Shown here in pieces: positions 38,084-49,800 of a stretch of DNA of 64,000 nucleotides. Position 1 is the first letter of the stretch; each line of letters starts with the position of its first letter. The notes under the pieces were generated by a model. The model did not search any database. It was given only the letters and a program-made list of their open reading frames with translations, and had not been told where the DNA came from. The position numbers and the translations under genes are program-made. The DNA lies in contig WARS01000031.1 in the NCBI GenBank assembly GCA_008933995.1, forward strand, positions 3,624,001 to 3,688,000, given 5' to 3'. This DNA is from Datnioides undecimradiatus. Taxonomy: Eukaryota; Chordata; Actinopteri; Lobotiformes; Datnioididae.

Positions 38084-41000
38084 ATGCCTTCAGCGATGGT
38101 TGGCAACAGTGCTGTCCAGTCTGTCATTCCAGACCCTGGAAATGGAAGTCATTGTGAGACCATGAAGCAGGTTCTCGGAGTGATTGACAAGAAGGTTCGC
38201 AACATGGAAAAGAAAAAGGTATGTCAAGTTTGTTTAAAATTTAACTGTGTTGTTATTACCGTACTTTCTTTTGTTTAACTGCAAGCAGGTTGTAAGATTT
38301 TTGTTTTGTTTTTTAAAATGTGATGCAGTTGATATCATTAGTCTTTCTTCTGTAGCAAAGAATGTGATATATTTATCGCTTTTACTGATTTGTGGGAACG
38401 CATACATGACAGAGACACGTAGATTGTCAGCAGCTTAATTAAGTGGATTTTTCTAGTATATTTTTAAGGCTCGCCAGTGTTAACAGCTTGCTATTGATCC
38501 TATCTCTGGTTGTGCAGAATATAGCAGCTTTTTCAGAAACTGTGTTCTATCTCACTTACACATTTATATTTTTAAGATCCAGAGAGTTTGCCCCTGTATG
38601 CTTCACACAGCAGACAGCACCAAGTCCTTGCCTGTCTTGGTTACAATCCTAGGTCTTGGCTGTAGTTTGTCCTCACTCCCATAACTTGTTTTGAAAGTAA
38701 TATATCTTTTGACTTGATATTCCTTAACATATGAAAGCTTACAGACATCCAGACCTCTCTCACCTAAATGTGTGAAAGATCAGTTTCTCATATTTCTTGT
38801 TTCTCTATATTGTTACAGTCCAAACTGGATGATTATCAGGCAAAGAAGAATAAGGGAGAAAGGCTGAATCAGGATCAGCTGGTGAGTTAAGACAATAGCA
38901 GTTTTTAGACATTTGTTGCAGTCTACTGCTATATAAATGCAATAAAATCTTATCCACATGTGTAATCAAAATTGGCAAATAATTTATTCATTTTGTTTGT
39001 ATCAAAACGTTTCAGTATCTGCTTTCTGTATTGTTCTTGGAAGTGGCGTATCCTCGCCGGTTCTCATTTTTCAATCATTTTTAAAGCGAAACACAAATCT
39101 GAAATTTCTTTTTCATGATGCACCTGAAGGAAGCCTTGTCCAAGTACCAAGAGATCGTCAACAACCTCGATTTCGCTCGGGAATTACAGAAGAGCTTCCT
39201 GGCATTGGGTCAAGAGGTGAGTCCTGAGTGACAGTGACTCATAATTTGCTGATTGGTTGTTGTCATCCCTTGTAAAGGTTTTATCGGGATAATATGGCTC
39301 TTTAGTAACATTTATTGGATAGATAGGCTAGTATTTTGTCTCTGTCTCAAGTCTTTTCAAAAGTAAATTCTGTATTAAGATCTTTGTTACAAATGTCATG
39401 GATACTGCAAGATGCACTTAAACATGCCTGATTGTGAGTCTTCAGGTTCAAAAGGCAGTGAAGAAGTCTGCAAGACGGGAACAGCTGCAGCGGGAAGAGA
39501 TGGAACAGCGGCGACTGAAGACAGTTTTGGAGCTTCAGTTTTTACTGGACCAGTTGGGAGACGATAATGTCAGACAGGAGCTCAAACGGCCTGATGCTGC
39601 TGGTTCTGCTTTGCTCACCGACGCTGACCTCACATCCCTTGACGAGTTTTACAAACTGGTGGGACCTGATAGGAGCTACGATGTCAGGTATAAGAGTTGA
39701 CTGTGCCTTTCTTATTCAAGTATGCATACGTTTTTAGTGGCTGAGCAACAGGACGAAGAGCTAAGCAAAGGGCTGATAGCACACTATCAATGTTGTGTAA
39801 CTAACAGGTTGACTGACCAATACGAGGAGGCTTCACTACACTTGTGGGAACTGCTTGAGGGCCGAGACAAGGCTGTTGCAGGGACCACCTGTAAGTATTT
39901 TAATTGCACTCAATCTCCGTTAAATAACCCCGACTGGTTAGTTAATCAATGTGTAAGTGAATCATGAAGCCATTGCTTTGCTTTCTGACTTTTCATGGTG
40001 TCTTTGTTCCAGACAAGTCACTGAAGGAAATTCTGGACAAAGTCCTGCTGAGTGGTTACTTTGACAGAGCACAAACTCATCAGAACGGCACATGTGAAGA
40101 GGAAGAGGAACAAGAGGAGCAGACAGTGGTGGCTGAGCCTAAGGCTGGAAAGCAGCCATCAGAAGCTGGTAACTGACAACACATGAGCTGATACTGTGAG
40201 TGGGTGAGATACCTGTTGACTCTGTAAGAAAACTGTCCTCACATTTGCTTTTTGTCTCCAGAAGGAACAGCCACTGAAAAGTACACAGAGCCAGTTAAGG
40301 TGGAAACCACAGAGGTGAGATTTCTATGAGTAAAGCCAAATGCTGCACAGCAACCCACATAAAAACAGTTTTTGCTCTGTCGTGTTACATTTTCCTTCCT
40401 TTTTTTTTTTTGCATTTTCTTGTCTTACAGTTTGTAAACAGACAGTTCATTCCAGAGACAGCATACAGCAGCACAGTCAAAGACCAAGTGGAGGACTGGA
40501 CAGTGGAGGCTCAGGTATGCTTCACTACTGGACCACCACAGTCCTTAATGCCACTACGTCCGTATCTTCACACCTTACCATATTCATCTAATGTACTTGT
40601 CTCATGTGTCTGCATGCTGCATAGATGGTGAATTCCCTGCAGCACCAGCCCCCTGCCCAGCTGGCTACAGAACCAACAGTTACTGTGAACCATGTCACTC
40701 CTGCTCCAGCCAGTGACCCAGTGGTCAGAAAGCAGGCAGTGCAAGACCTCATGGCCCAGATGCAAGGGACGTACAACTTCATGCAGGTAAAGAGGTCCAG
40801 CAGCCACTGCTGTGTCCAGCTCAGGGCTGTTACAACTCAGAGATGACCACTTGATGTATTATTCACAAATTGAGATGCCTAAATGATTTCACTGGAGTCA
40901 TAGCACAAAGTCAGGAACAGTAAGAACAGAAACTTGAGTGAAAATAATCTTTATTGTCTGGGGAATTTTTGTAAACTTTATTATAAGTATCGTAAAAATG

Positions 41001-43524
41001 AAACAAAGTAAAACTAATTCTTTTAAATCAACTTACTCAGCCTGCCTCATTTGGTCATCAGCTCATCTTACAGCCTTGACAAGGGCACGAAATGTATCCA
41101 CATTGTTAAAGAGTAGTGTGCAAACTCACTTTGTTAATGCAAAACACCTAAATGTGATCCATGACCCAACGATACATTTACTCCTGTTTGGTTCTCACAG
41201 GACTCCATGTTGGAGTTTGACGGCCAGGCTCTGGACCCAGCCATTGTTTCTGCTCAGCCAATGAAACCTGTGCAGACGGTTGAGCTGCAGCAGATGGGCT
41301 GCCCCTCGAGTGAGAGCCAGTTAATTTACCTGGACCTGAACAGATTCTCTCACAGAATCGTTTGAGCCATATATTATCATAAAAGCCTGATACATCAGTT
41401 TGTGACACTTTTTTCTAAAGTGCCTTTCTTTTATTTTTCTCACTATCCCTCAAACAGCCCTCTCAGAGTCCAGACTTCCTCAAGCAAGTGCAGTTTCTGG
41501 ACCACAGGAATCCTCACAAGTGAGCAAAGAGGAAGTGTATCAGGAAGTGGTTGTTGAGACTTGGTTGTTTTGATTTGCCTGAAAGAGTGGTGCGTCTACT
41601 GATTAGAGACAGAAGAACAGTGTTACATGGGCCATCTTTCTAAAAGTGCTGCAACCTCAATTAAATAGGATGCTCTCTGACGTGTCATGTTATTCACTAT
41701 ATATTACAGGGAGATATTGGATTCTTTTGCATATGATATTACGATAGAGTAATATCATATGAAAGGAGTTTAAGGTGAAAAATCAGACACCCTGTCTCTC
41801 CCGTCGACCTGTCCTCAAACCTTGTTTCCTCCCTCTCTGAATTCCTTCCTTCATCCCTCCCTCCCCAGGGCTCAATGTCTCTGTCGTCTGAGCAGTCCCC
41901 CGCCCCATGTTCCCTGTCCTCTGCCTTCCCACCTGTCTCCAAACCTTCCCACACTGGAGGCATCAATGTCAACGCAGCACCCTTCCAGTCAGTGCAAGCG
42001 GTACGCTTTCTATCTGGGTCCAGTTAAAGAATTTAACACTGACCATGTTTGGACAAAATAATTAAATTCTTTAGAAGCTGTCAGGTTCCTTGCTTGTTTG
42101 GTCAAGCCTGTTTACGCGACGTAGAAGCACCAGAACCTGAACTATTGATCCACTGTCTAAATGGGTAATAATTTAAGATGTGCCCTCATTTCCTGAACAT
42201 ACAGCGCATCTTTCTCCCCATTTACATTTTATCGTAATCACGATATTGTCTTTGTACGGACAGACAGAAAACTTTTCTTTCCCTCTTCAGGTATTTAATT
42301 TGAATGCACCTGTACCTCCAGCCACTGATGGCGCAGCAGATCCTCTGAAGCAGCCCAGCCAGTTCACTGGTGGTTATGGTCAGGGCTTTAGCAGCCAGTC
42401 AGAGAGTACTGTAGACCAGCCCGACATCCCACAGGAGACATTACAGTCAGGTGAGGGTAGAGATTTGTTGCACTTGCGTCCTCCTCTGGAGAGGCTGTTG
42501 ACATTGGGCATCGCCTACATATTAACTTAACTGTATAAGTATCGAAAGGAATATGTACATATTTTAAAGTTGTGTGCATTTAATGTTTTATAGAGACTCT
42601 CATAAACCTTCATGTTGTATGAAAAAGATGTTAGGATTAAAGATGTTATCTTGTAAGCACAATGAAATCTTTCGTGTACACCAGGTAATAATAATATATG
42701 GTATAATATATGATATGTATATATAATATAATATATCATTTTGCCTTTCTGCTGACAAAATCTGTCCCTTTGGGGACATGCGAATATTATGCCACGTGTA
42801 AAAGAAACTGCTGCTTTTGGGTTGAAATGAACATTATTTTATATTTTTAAGCTAAACTGCATAATTGACCCCGTTATCCGTCTTGTTTGCTCTTGTCCAG
42901 TTGTTGGTGGGTTCCAGCCCCAAGAGCAGGTAATGCCAACAGCAGGAGGCCATGAAGAGTCCTCTCCAGGCGCAGGGTTTGGACAGTCAGGACAGTCCTT
43001 TTACAACAGCAGGGCTGTGCCCAGGGGTGGCCCCAGGAACGGCCGTGGTATGATGAATGGATATCGGGGCTCCTCCAATGGATTTAGAGGTACGAACATC
43101 AAACTGTGTAACAACACAATAGTCAATAGTTAAACGTTCCAAAAGTCAGCTGTTAGCTCTGATGTCTTTTTGTCATCAGGAGGATATGAAGGCTACCGCA
43201 CCCCTTTCTCAAATGCTCCCAGCAGTGGCTATGGTCAGACCCAATTTAACACATCCCGGGACTATTCCAATAACACCTACCAGCGGGTAAGAGTTCCTTG
43301 GATAAGCAATTTAAATACACTTTATTTACTACATATCTAATACTATATTATCTGTTTTTCAGTGCATTATCTACACATTTTTTAAACTTGTAAGATTGTA
43401 AAGGGTAGTCATCGTAAACTGCTGTTGTTTCTTCAAGGAGGGATATCAGCAAAACTACAAGCGCGGAGCTGGCCAAGGACCCCGAGGGTTGTCTCGAGGA
43501 AACGCTCAAGCAATGCGATCCTAA
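38084..43524 (+). CDS. caprin1: Caprin-1, stress-granule RNA-binding protein (16 coding exons)
   Basis: Caprin-1 is a cytoplasmic RNA-binding protein that partners G3BP and FMRP in stress granules and neuronal RNA granules. Exons: 38084-38218, 38819-38881, 39130-39216, 39446-39687, 39808-39890, 40013-40168, 40262-40314, 40431-40514, 40625-40786, 41201-41309, 41458-41519, 41869-42000, 42291-42450, 42901-43089, 43180-43286, 43438-43524. All junctions are GT-AG and phases agree, giving 636 residues (human 709). The conserved helical HR1 region runs from about residue 25 to 240, with motifs KQVLGVIDKKVRN, NKGERLNQDQL and RLKTVLELQFLLDQLGDD. The G3BP-binding segment YNFMQ-DSMLDF crosses the exon 9/10 junction (residues 351-361). 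INVNAAPFQS, FNLNAPVPP and NSRAVPRGG-type RG repeats follow. Two oddities: the Gly/Ser-rich N-terminus of mammals is short, and the C-terminus stops at QAMRS, lacking the last RGG-rich tail. The ATG directly follows an acceptor. Paralogue a or b is not decided. Confidence 0.95.
41730..41761. repeat. perfect 13-bp inverted repeat in a caprin1 intron
   Basis: CATATGATATTAC (41730-41742) and its exact reverse complement (41749-41761) flank a six-base loop. It lies in the intron between 41519 and 41869. Confidence 0.85.
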
Positions 43525-44065
43525 AAGGAGCCTAAAGACCGTCAAGATGCGCCACGTTTAACATTCAGGATTTTTGAATGTGTTTGCCCCAGCTCACTTT
43601 ATAACAATGTTTTCTTTCTCATTGGTAATCTTATTTTTTTAACTCCTGGCCTACTTATCAGAGTCAGCCTGCTTTGGTCTGTCTAGATCCTCTTAATGTT
43701 TTAACACAAAATGCTGAACTTCACCACATGTAGAATTATCAGCAAGTCTGTGTGATATAAAACAACAAATAGATATTCCTGTAAACTTGAAAGATTTCAT
43801 TAATTTATTTTTTGTACAAAATAAATGCAAAAAATACCCTGCCACTGTCGATCTGATTCCATGAGAATGATTTTCTTCTGCCCTGTGCTGTCAGCCACTT
43901 TTTCTTCTTGATCTTATAATTTCCATGAAGCCATTTAATGTTGGGGTTTTTTTTGTTTGTTTGGTTTTGTTTTTTACCCCTCTGTCACCTCTTGCGCCAT
44001 CACCTCTTTGTACGCTGATGTTATTGGTTGAGACTGTTTCAATAAAGTTGTGTTCTATTACCCTC
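43525..44065 (+). terminator. caprin1: caprin1 3' UTR with two polyadenylation signals
   Basis: AATAAA occurs at 43820-43825 and again at 44041-44046. The second is followed by a GT-rich stretch and probably defines the long 3' end near 44065. The region between is AT- and T-rich with no open frame of note. Use of either signal is inferred. Confidence 0.6.
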
Positions 44066-46828
44066 TGTTCATGGATACTAGTTCCTGCTTTGTTGTATAT
44101 TTGAGGTAGTTTGTTCTGCTATTTTAATCATGTATGCTTGAACACGTCTGCCTTTCGCTGAGCCCTTAAAACCAGTGAAAGATGTGAGCACCAGTAGTCT
44201 TTCTTCTGCCACTGGGACACATGTCATGTAAATAACGGTATTGGCAAGAAATTAAAGCCATTAAAAGTAGATACAGACTTGTTTACTGGTATATGAAGCC
44301 CACACATTTGCTGCACCTGCCTTTTTAAGTTGAACAATTAGGACAAACTTGGTAAAAACAGGTCATTTAAAATGAAATTATACTACTGCATGAATATATT
44401 GTGCTTTAAGAGTTTAAGTCATTCCAGTGATTTGTTTCACAAACAGAAAGGTCATAACTTTTATTGTATTGAACTGAGGTGTATACAGTATTGTCAAATG
44501 TCTTAACCGTCAGCAAGCCAGCAGAAAATACCATCTTTACATGTTGTGCAAGATATGATGCAGTATTTTAAAGAAACACTTGGCACACAGAAAAGAAATG
44601 TCACTGCAGAAAAATGTGCAAACCCCACCCAGTATGTATTCCATGTCTAAGTGTCGTCCATGTTTCACTGGATGCAAATGAAACCTTCCACAAAAATTGA
44701 CAAAGTCAACACCTGTTGACTAACCACAGTCTGCTAATTAAGAGAAACCACAACATTATGCAACCCCCCCCCCCCCGCCAAAAAAACCCAAAACAAACCT
44801 GGACAGCAGAGCAATTACACCAAAGTGCTAATCTGTGAGGTTAACATGCCATGCTTTCGGGGTTTTCAAATTAAGACCAAGTAATACACATCTGGTGCCA
44901 AGTACAATAACATGAACTTAATGCAAATCCAGAGGTTTCAGGGTATCACACTTTTACTTCAAAAGAAAGTATCACTCAAACAGTAAAGAGGGACTTGAAA
45001 TCAGCCTCAGCTCTTACAGACTCAGTGGTTGGGCCTTTTTAATGATGAAATCTTTAAATTTAGTTTAAGAAATCCAGCCGTAAAAAAATACTTTGATGCA
45101 GGAAATTGTGATGAAAGACACCAGAGTTCTACACCTTAATTGATAAAATCAGCTCCTCATCATCAAAACTGATTTATTAAACAATTTAAAAACCATGATC
45201 AATTATGATCAACTCATTGACATGACATACACGTTTTGTGCAGACACAATGAACGCAGATCAAAAATGCCCATCATATTAAGTGTACCAAAGCAAATCCG
45301 TAGCTTTATACTTCCATAAAATAAGGATCTGATAGACTTCGGGCTGTGGTGAAATGGAGGGAAATTGTCTGTTGAATGGGAGGATATTCCACATCGATCT
45401 TTGTTTAAATAGCCTAGCACCTGACCAAAGTCATTGGAGAGCAGCTGCAGTGTGGCCCCAAAATAGCCAGTTTCTATAGACCTGTACCCAATGTGTTTTA
45501 CGGAGAGGCTCAGGTTTTATACAGATCATAAACTCTGACCATACACATGAAAAGATTATATTTCAAGGTAGATGCACAACTGACAGAAACCAAACTCCAC
45601 ATAAAAGGCAGAATGAGTAGGATTTTCGTATTGTATTGTTTCATGCAAATAAGACCTCTTACTACTTGAGCACTTATGGCCTGGGAGAGTGTGGTGGTGT
45701 CTGCATCTGGCTTTTGCCTAAACGTTCTTATTTTTCTGTGTCTAGGCTGTAACTTAGCATCAACCTTTGGGCAGTGGGTGTGTAGCCCTCAGCCAATGGC
45801 AGGATGCAGCACTTGCCAGAGTGGAGGCTATGAGCTAGGATGATGAATGTTGTGTTAACAAGCTGAAACTAGCAAGTTCTGCTCATTCCGCCTTTAAAAA
45901 GAAGCACAAATATCAGTAAAATGATTTCTTGACAAACTTATGACGACTACAAGCAACCTGACTTCATGACGGTGTTTCTGATTTAAAGACAGTAATAAAT
46001 GATGTCAGCGACAGCTGGAGATGATGGAAATAAAATGTTTTTTATACAAACATCTAACCAGATCCTTGTGCATTTAGTTACATGGTAATGTACCTATCTT
46101 CATCCATATGTTGTTACTTTATAAATAAAACTGTTCTGGGTAGGGCATTAAAATACTGTATACTGGTTAAAATCGCTTTAGTGCCTCTTTTTGTCTTGAT
46201 GCAATAATATAAAATCTTAAAAATGTCTCTTACACTCAACCTTTAAAATGTTCAGTACAGTCCAGTGAAACGCATTTCACACAGGTCACACATGTAAACT
46301 AATCTCTTTTTTAAGATGTTTGGGAGTCTTTTGAGCAGTCAAGCAGAAAATCAAAGTCAGTATAATACATTTAAAATTCGACAGCTGTACTGTACATATC
46401 CAAACAGGCTCAGGTTGTAGAGCCAGTAGCACGTCGTTTTTAGAGGTTCTGCACATTGAACAGCACACAGCAGGTCATTACAGCTCACCAAAATGATATT
46501 TTTGTATAATCTTATTTCTGAACATTCTTGATCATTTCTTATGTAATCGAACACAACTCCTTGAAAATGTAAATATGCAGGTCCATGGTTTTTTACTATT
46601 GTAATTCTGGTACGAGTATGTAATCCAGTGATTACAGTTCTAATTTAACTCTAGTGTCATTCAACAGGGAATCCTTTTGTGCTGCTCTCTTTTATCTCAA
46701 GTGTCCTCCAAACCTCTCGGTCATGCTGGTTAAAGAGGCCTAATACTCAGAAGGGACTGCTCCTCTGCCCGCCAGAGTGGAAGTGCTGCAAAAGTCTGGT
46801 GGTGGAGGTTCAAGTTCTGACAGCATTG
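44066..46828 (-). other. nucb2: nucb2 3' UTR and caprin1-nucb2 interval
   Basis: This is the non-coding space between two convergent genes. On the minus strand AATAAA words occur near 45173-45178 and 44460-44465. If the latter is used, the nucb2 3' UTR is about 2.4 kb and ends roughly 400 bases from the caprin1 3' end. A poly(C) run is at 44764-44776. No other gene is visible, and the open frames here are short and unrecognised. Confidence 0.5.
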
Positions 46829-49800
46829 TTATGGCAGGTTATGCTGGATTTGTGCAGCTTCTTGGTGACCTGGTGGCAGATCCTGGTGTGTCTGCGGGAG
46901 ACCTTGCTGGACGGGAACTTGATTTTGTTGTTCCTGGTGTTCCTGAGGTGTATCTTGGGCTGCAGCTTGATGCCCCTGTAGTTGGGCCTCTTGTTGATGC
47001 AGCTGGTTTTCAACTGCGTGTACCTCTGGGACAGCATTTCCTTCTACTGTAACAAAGAAGAAGTTTTGTGTTCTCAAAGGCCAGTTTAAAAAAAAACAAC
47101 TTTTAAAAGACAAACAAAATGGTGCATTCAACACTCACCGTGAACCTCTGGAGGGGGCTCTACTTTCTGTGATTTCAGCCTTTCCATATGTTCTACTGCC
47201 TGTAATGATTATAAGTTCATATTAGAGTTTTCTATATTTTTTAGATTTGGACATTTCACACAGTGAATAGTCACAGCAACTTGACAACTTAAATTAAACA
47301 GTAACATGGAAAAGTCACAAAATGTCACAGGGATTCCACCCTAAGACTTGAAGGCTTTACAGAACTTGTATTTTCTTGTAGCATCCAGATGTGACACTTT
47401 GCCACATTTCAATGTCAGATTAAATCTAAAACAGCAAATTAAAACATTTCCAATAGCAGTATATCACTCCATACTTGTTGCAGCTCAATTTTCTGTGCAT
47501 TAAGCTGCTCCTGTTGTCTCTCCAGCTCATCTCTCTGTTTCTGGAGGTCAAAAGCCTTCTGGTTGAGGTCCTGTTCCTGCTGAGCGAGATGCTCCTCAAA
47601 CTCCCTCATCTCCTCGTCAGTGTAAGCCTGGTTCTGCTCCAGCGTCTGAGTTTGTGTGACAAAATGTATTACAGCAAAATAGTTTTGAAGGTTTACATTA
47701 CATCCATGTGATGAATTTTAAGGCACCTCACCTCCCAACTATCTGGCTCCAAGAATTCTTTTTTCTTTGTAGCAACCAGGAATTCATCTAAAGAGACCAG
47801 CCTGTCTTTGTTAGAATCCACCTGTGAGGAAGAACAGAGCGAGGAGCTTTACTCAAAGAAATGTTTTAAATATACTGTAATTTACTGACAGAATTGAGAC
47901 AACGGATAGGCACTCCATTTATATGCACATGCACAAAACAGTTTCATGACACTACAGTCCTGAGAATGACTTATTGTACCTCATTCATAACGTGCTCCCT
48001 CATTCGTAGCCTCTCTTCCTCCATCTCCACCATATCGTCCTCCTCGTTGGTGGGGTCATAAATTTTTTCCAGCTAAAATCATAGAAAATCAGCCATCAGT
48101 GCAGAGACCATTCACTGAAGCATTACAAATGTTCAACCAGATGCCACTGGTTTACCTCTTTAGTGAAGAGCGCCTCCAGTTCCTGTTCATCAAAAAAGCC
48201 ATCTCCATTGGTATCTGCATTTTTAAGTAAAAAAAGAAAGAAACAGATACATTATCTCTTATTTTACATTTCACCACTGTATGAATGGGCACTTGCTGGT
48301 TGGTTCTGGACTCACCATGTAGGTTGAAAAAGGTCTTCGGGTCAAAATCTTCAGGGTCCAAGCCGTCAGCTTCCTCCCACACCTCCTTCAATTGATTTTG
48401 ACTTCCCTGCAACATTGAAGGAAAGTTGCGTTGGAATTACATAACTTGTTTCGACATTTTGGTGGACAGTTGCAATGTCAAAGTCAGACTCTCCTTAGAA
48501 ACCCAAAGCACGTCATGTACAGTAGGTATCATAGTTTTTTGCAGAAACTGAACTTCTTAAATTATTGAAAAATCTGACCTGGAACAGAAAATGAGACAAA
48601 TCACATCACGTCTGTATGTTTTGTTGTCAGTTTGTGTTTGCATCAACAGTGAATCAGACATACTGGGTGGTTGACTTTGGGGTGATCAGCATGCTTCTTC
48701 CTCATCTCCTCGTAGTGCTCTTCTTCTTTCCTTCTTTCCTCCTCATCCAGTGTTTTCAGGTGCTCCCGTCTGTCGTGCTCTTTCATCATTTCATACCTCT
48801 TGAACTCATCGTGTCTCTCTTTGTCATAGTTCTCCAGATCCTTAGTGGCCTTGATGCAGAGGGAAAAAAAAAAAATACATGGTCTGGAAATACACCCCCA
48901 TTCTGATCAAAAGGTAAAACACTGCAACATCCTACTCTACAGTTAAATGTATAAATGAATTAAAAATAAATAAGTAAATAAATGTGAACTTTATGGCAAA
49001 ACAGTTGTATTGGATTAGACTGTAGATGTGTACGAGAGACCTCTGTACCTGATAAAGAAGTCCCTGAGGGTATGCAAAAACCTATAGAAGTGTATGCTGA
49101 CATCATCAATAAGACATAAAATCCATTAAACTCAACTGAGTGATAGGAGCAGGCCTAACTTAGACACATTTGTACAACAACAACAACAGAAATCTCTGTG
49201 TAATGACAAAAAAAAGCTGCATTAGTTAATACAGGCTCCTATAAAGTCTTTCCTTTACTTCCTGGATGTAAAAAATGTGAATCTCCATTCCACAAAACAC
49301 GTGTCGTTCTTTAGCCATTTAACATTTCTGTTATGTGTCAACCTGTCTTTTGTATCCTGCCCAAGGACTTTACTGAAAGCAATAATAGCATTTTAAATTA
49401 GTGAAATAGTGTGAACATGTCCTTGTTTAACATTTTTCATGGAATGACACAGCAATGAGATATACCGATTTGATGAGCCGATCCAGGTCATCCACTTCAA
49501 ACGTGTGTGGGTTCATGTGGTTCAAGTACTCAAACTGTTTTAGCAGAGCCTGGTGATCCACCGCTATGTCTATACAGGTGATGACATAAATGAAAAACAT
49601 AAACAGATATATACCATAGTCTTTTTATTATTATTTATTTACCTCTAAGGAACAATTTATGTTGCAGAATTTAGGATAAATGTAAATCAAAATAAAATAT
49701 AAAATCTGTTGCACCACATACCGTTCCCTCCTTCAAGGTCTTGCTTGGCCTTAATCAGAGTCCGGAGTCTGTTTACCTCCTGCCTCTTCAACTCATCCAG

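Noticed and set aside
46679..47052. Plus-strand open frames of 91-100 codons at the end of nucb2
   Set aside because: They are antisense shadows of the last nucb2 coding exon, whose minus-strand frame joins in phase with the preceding exons.
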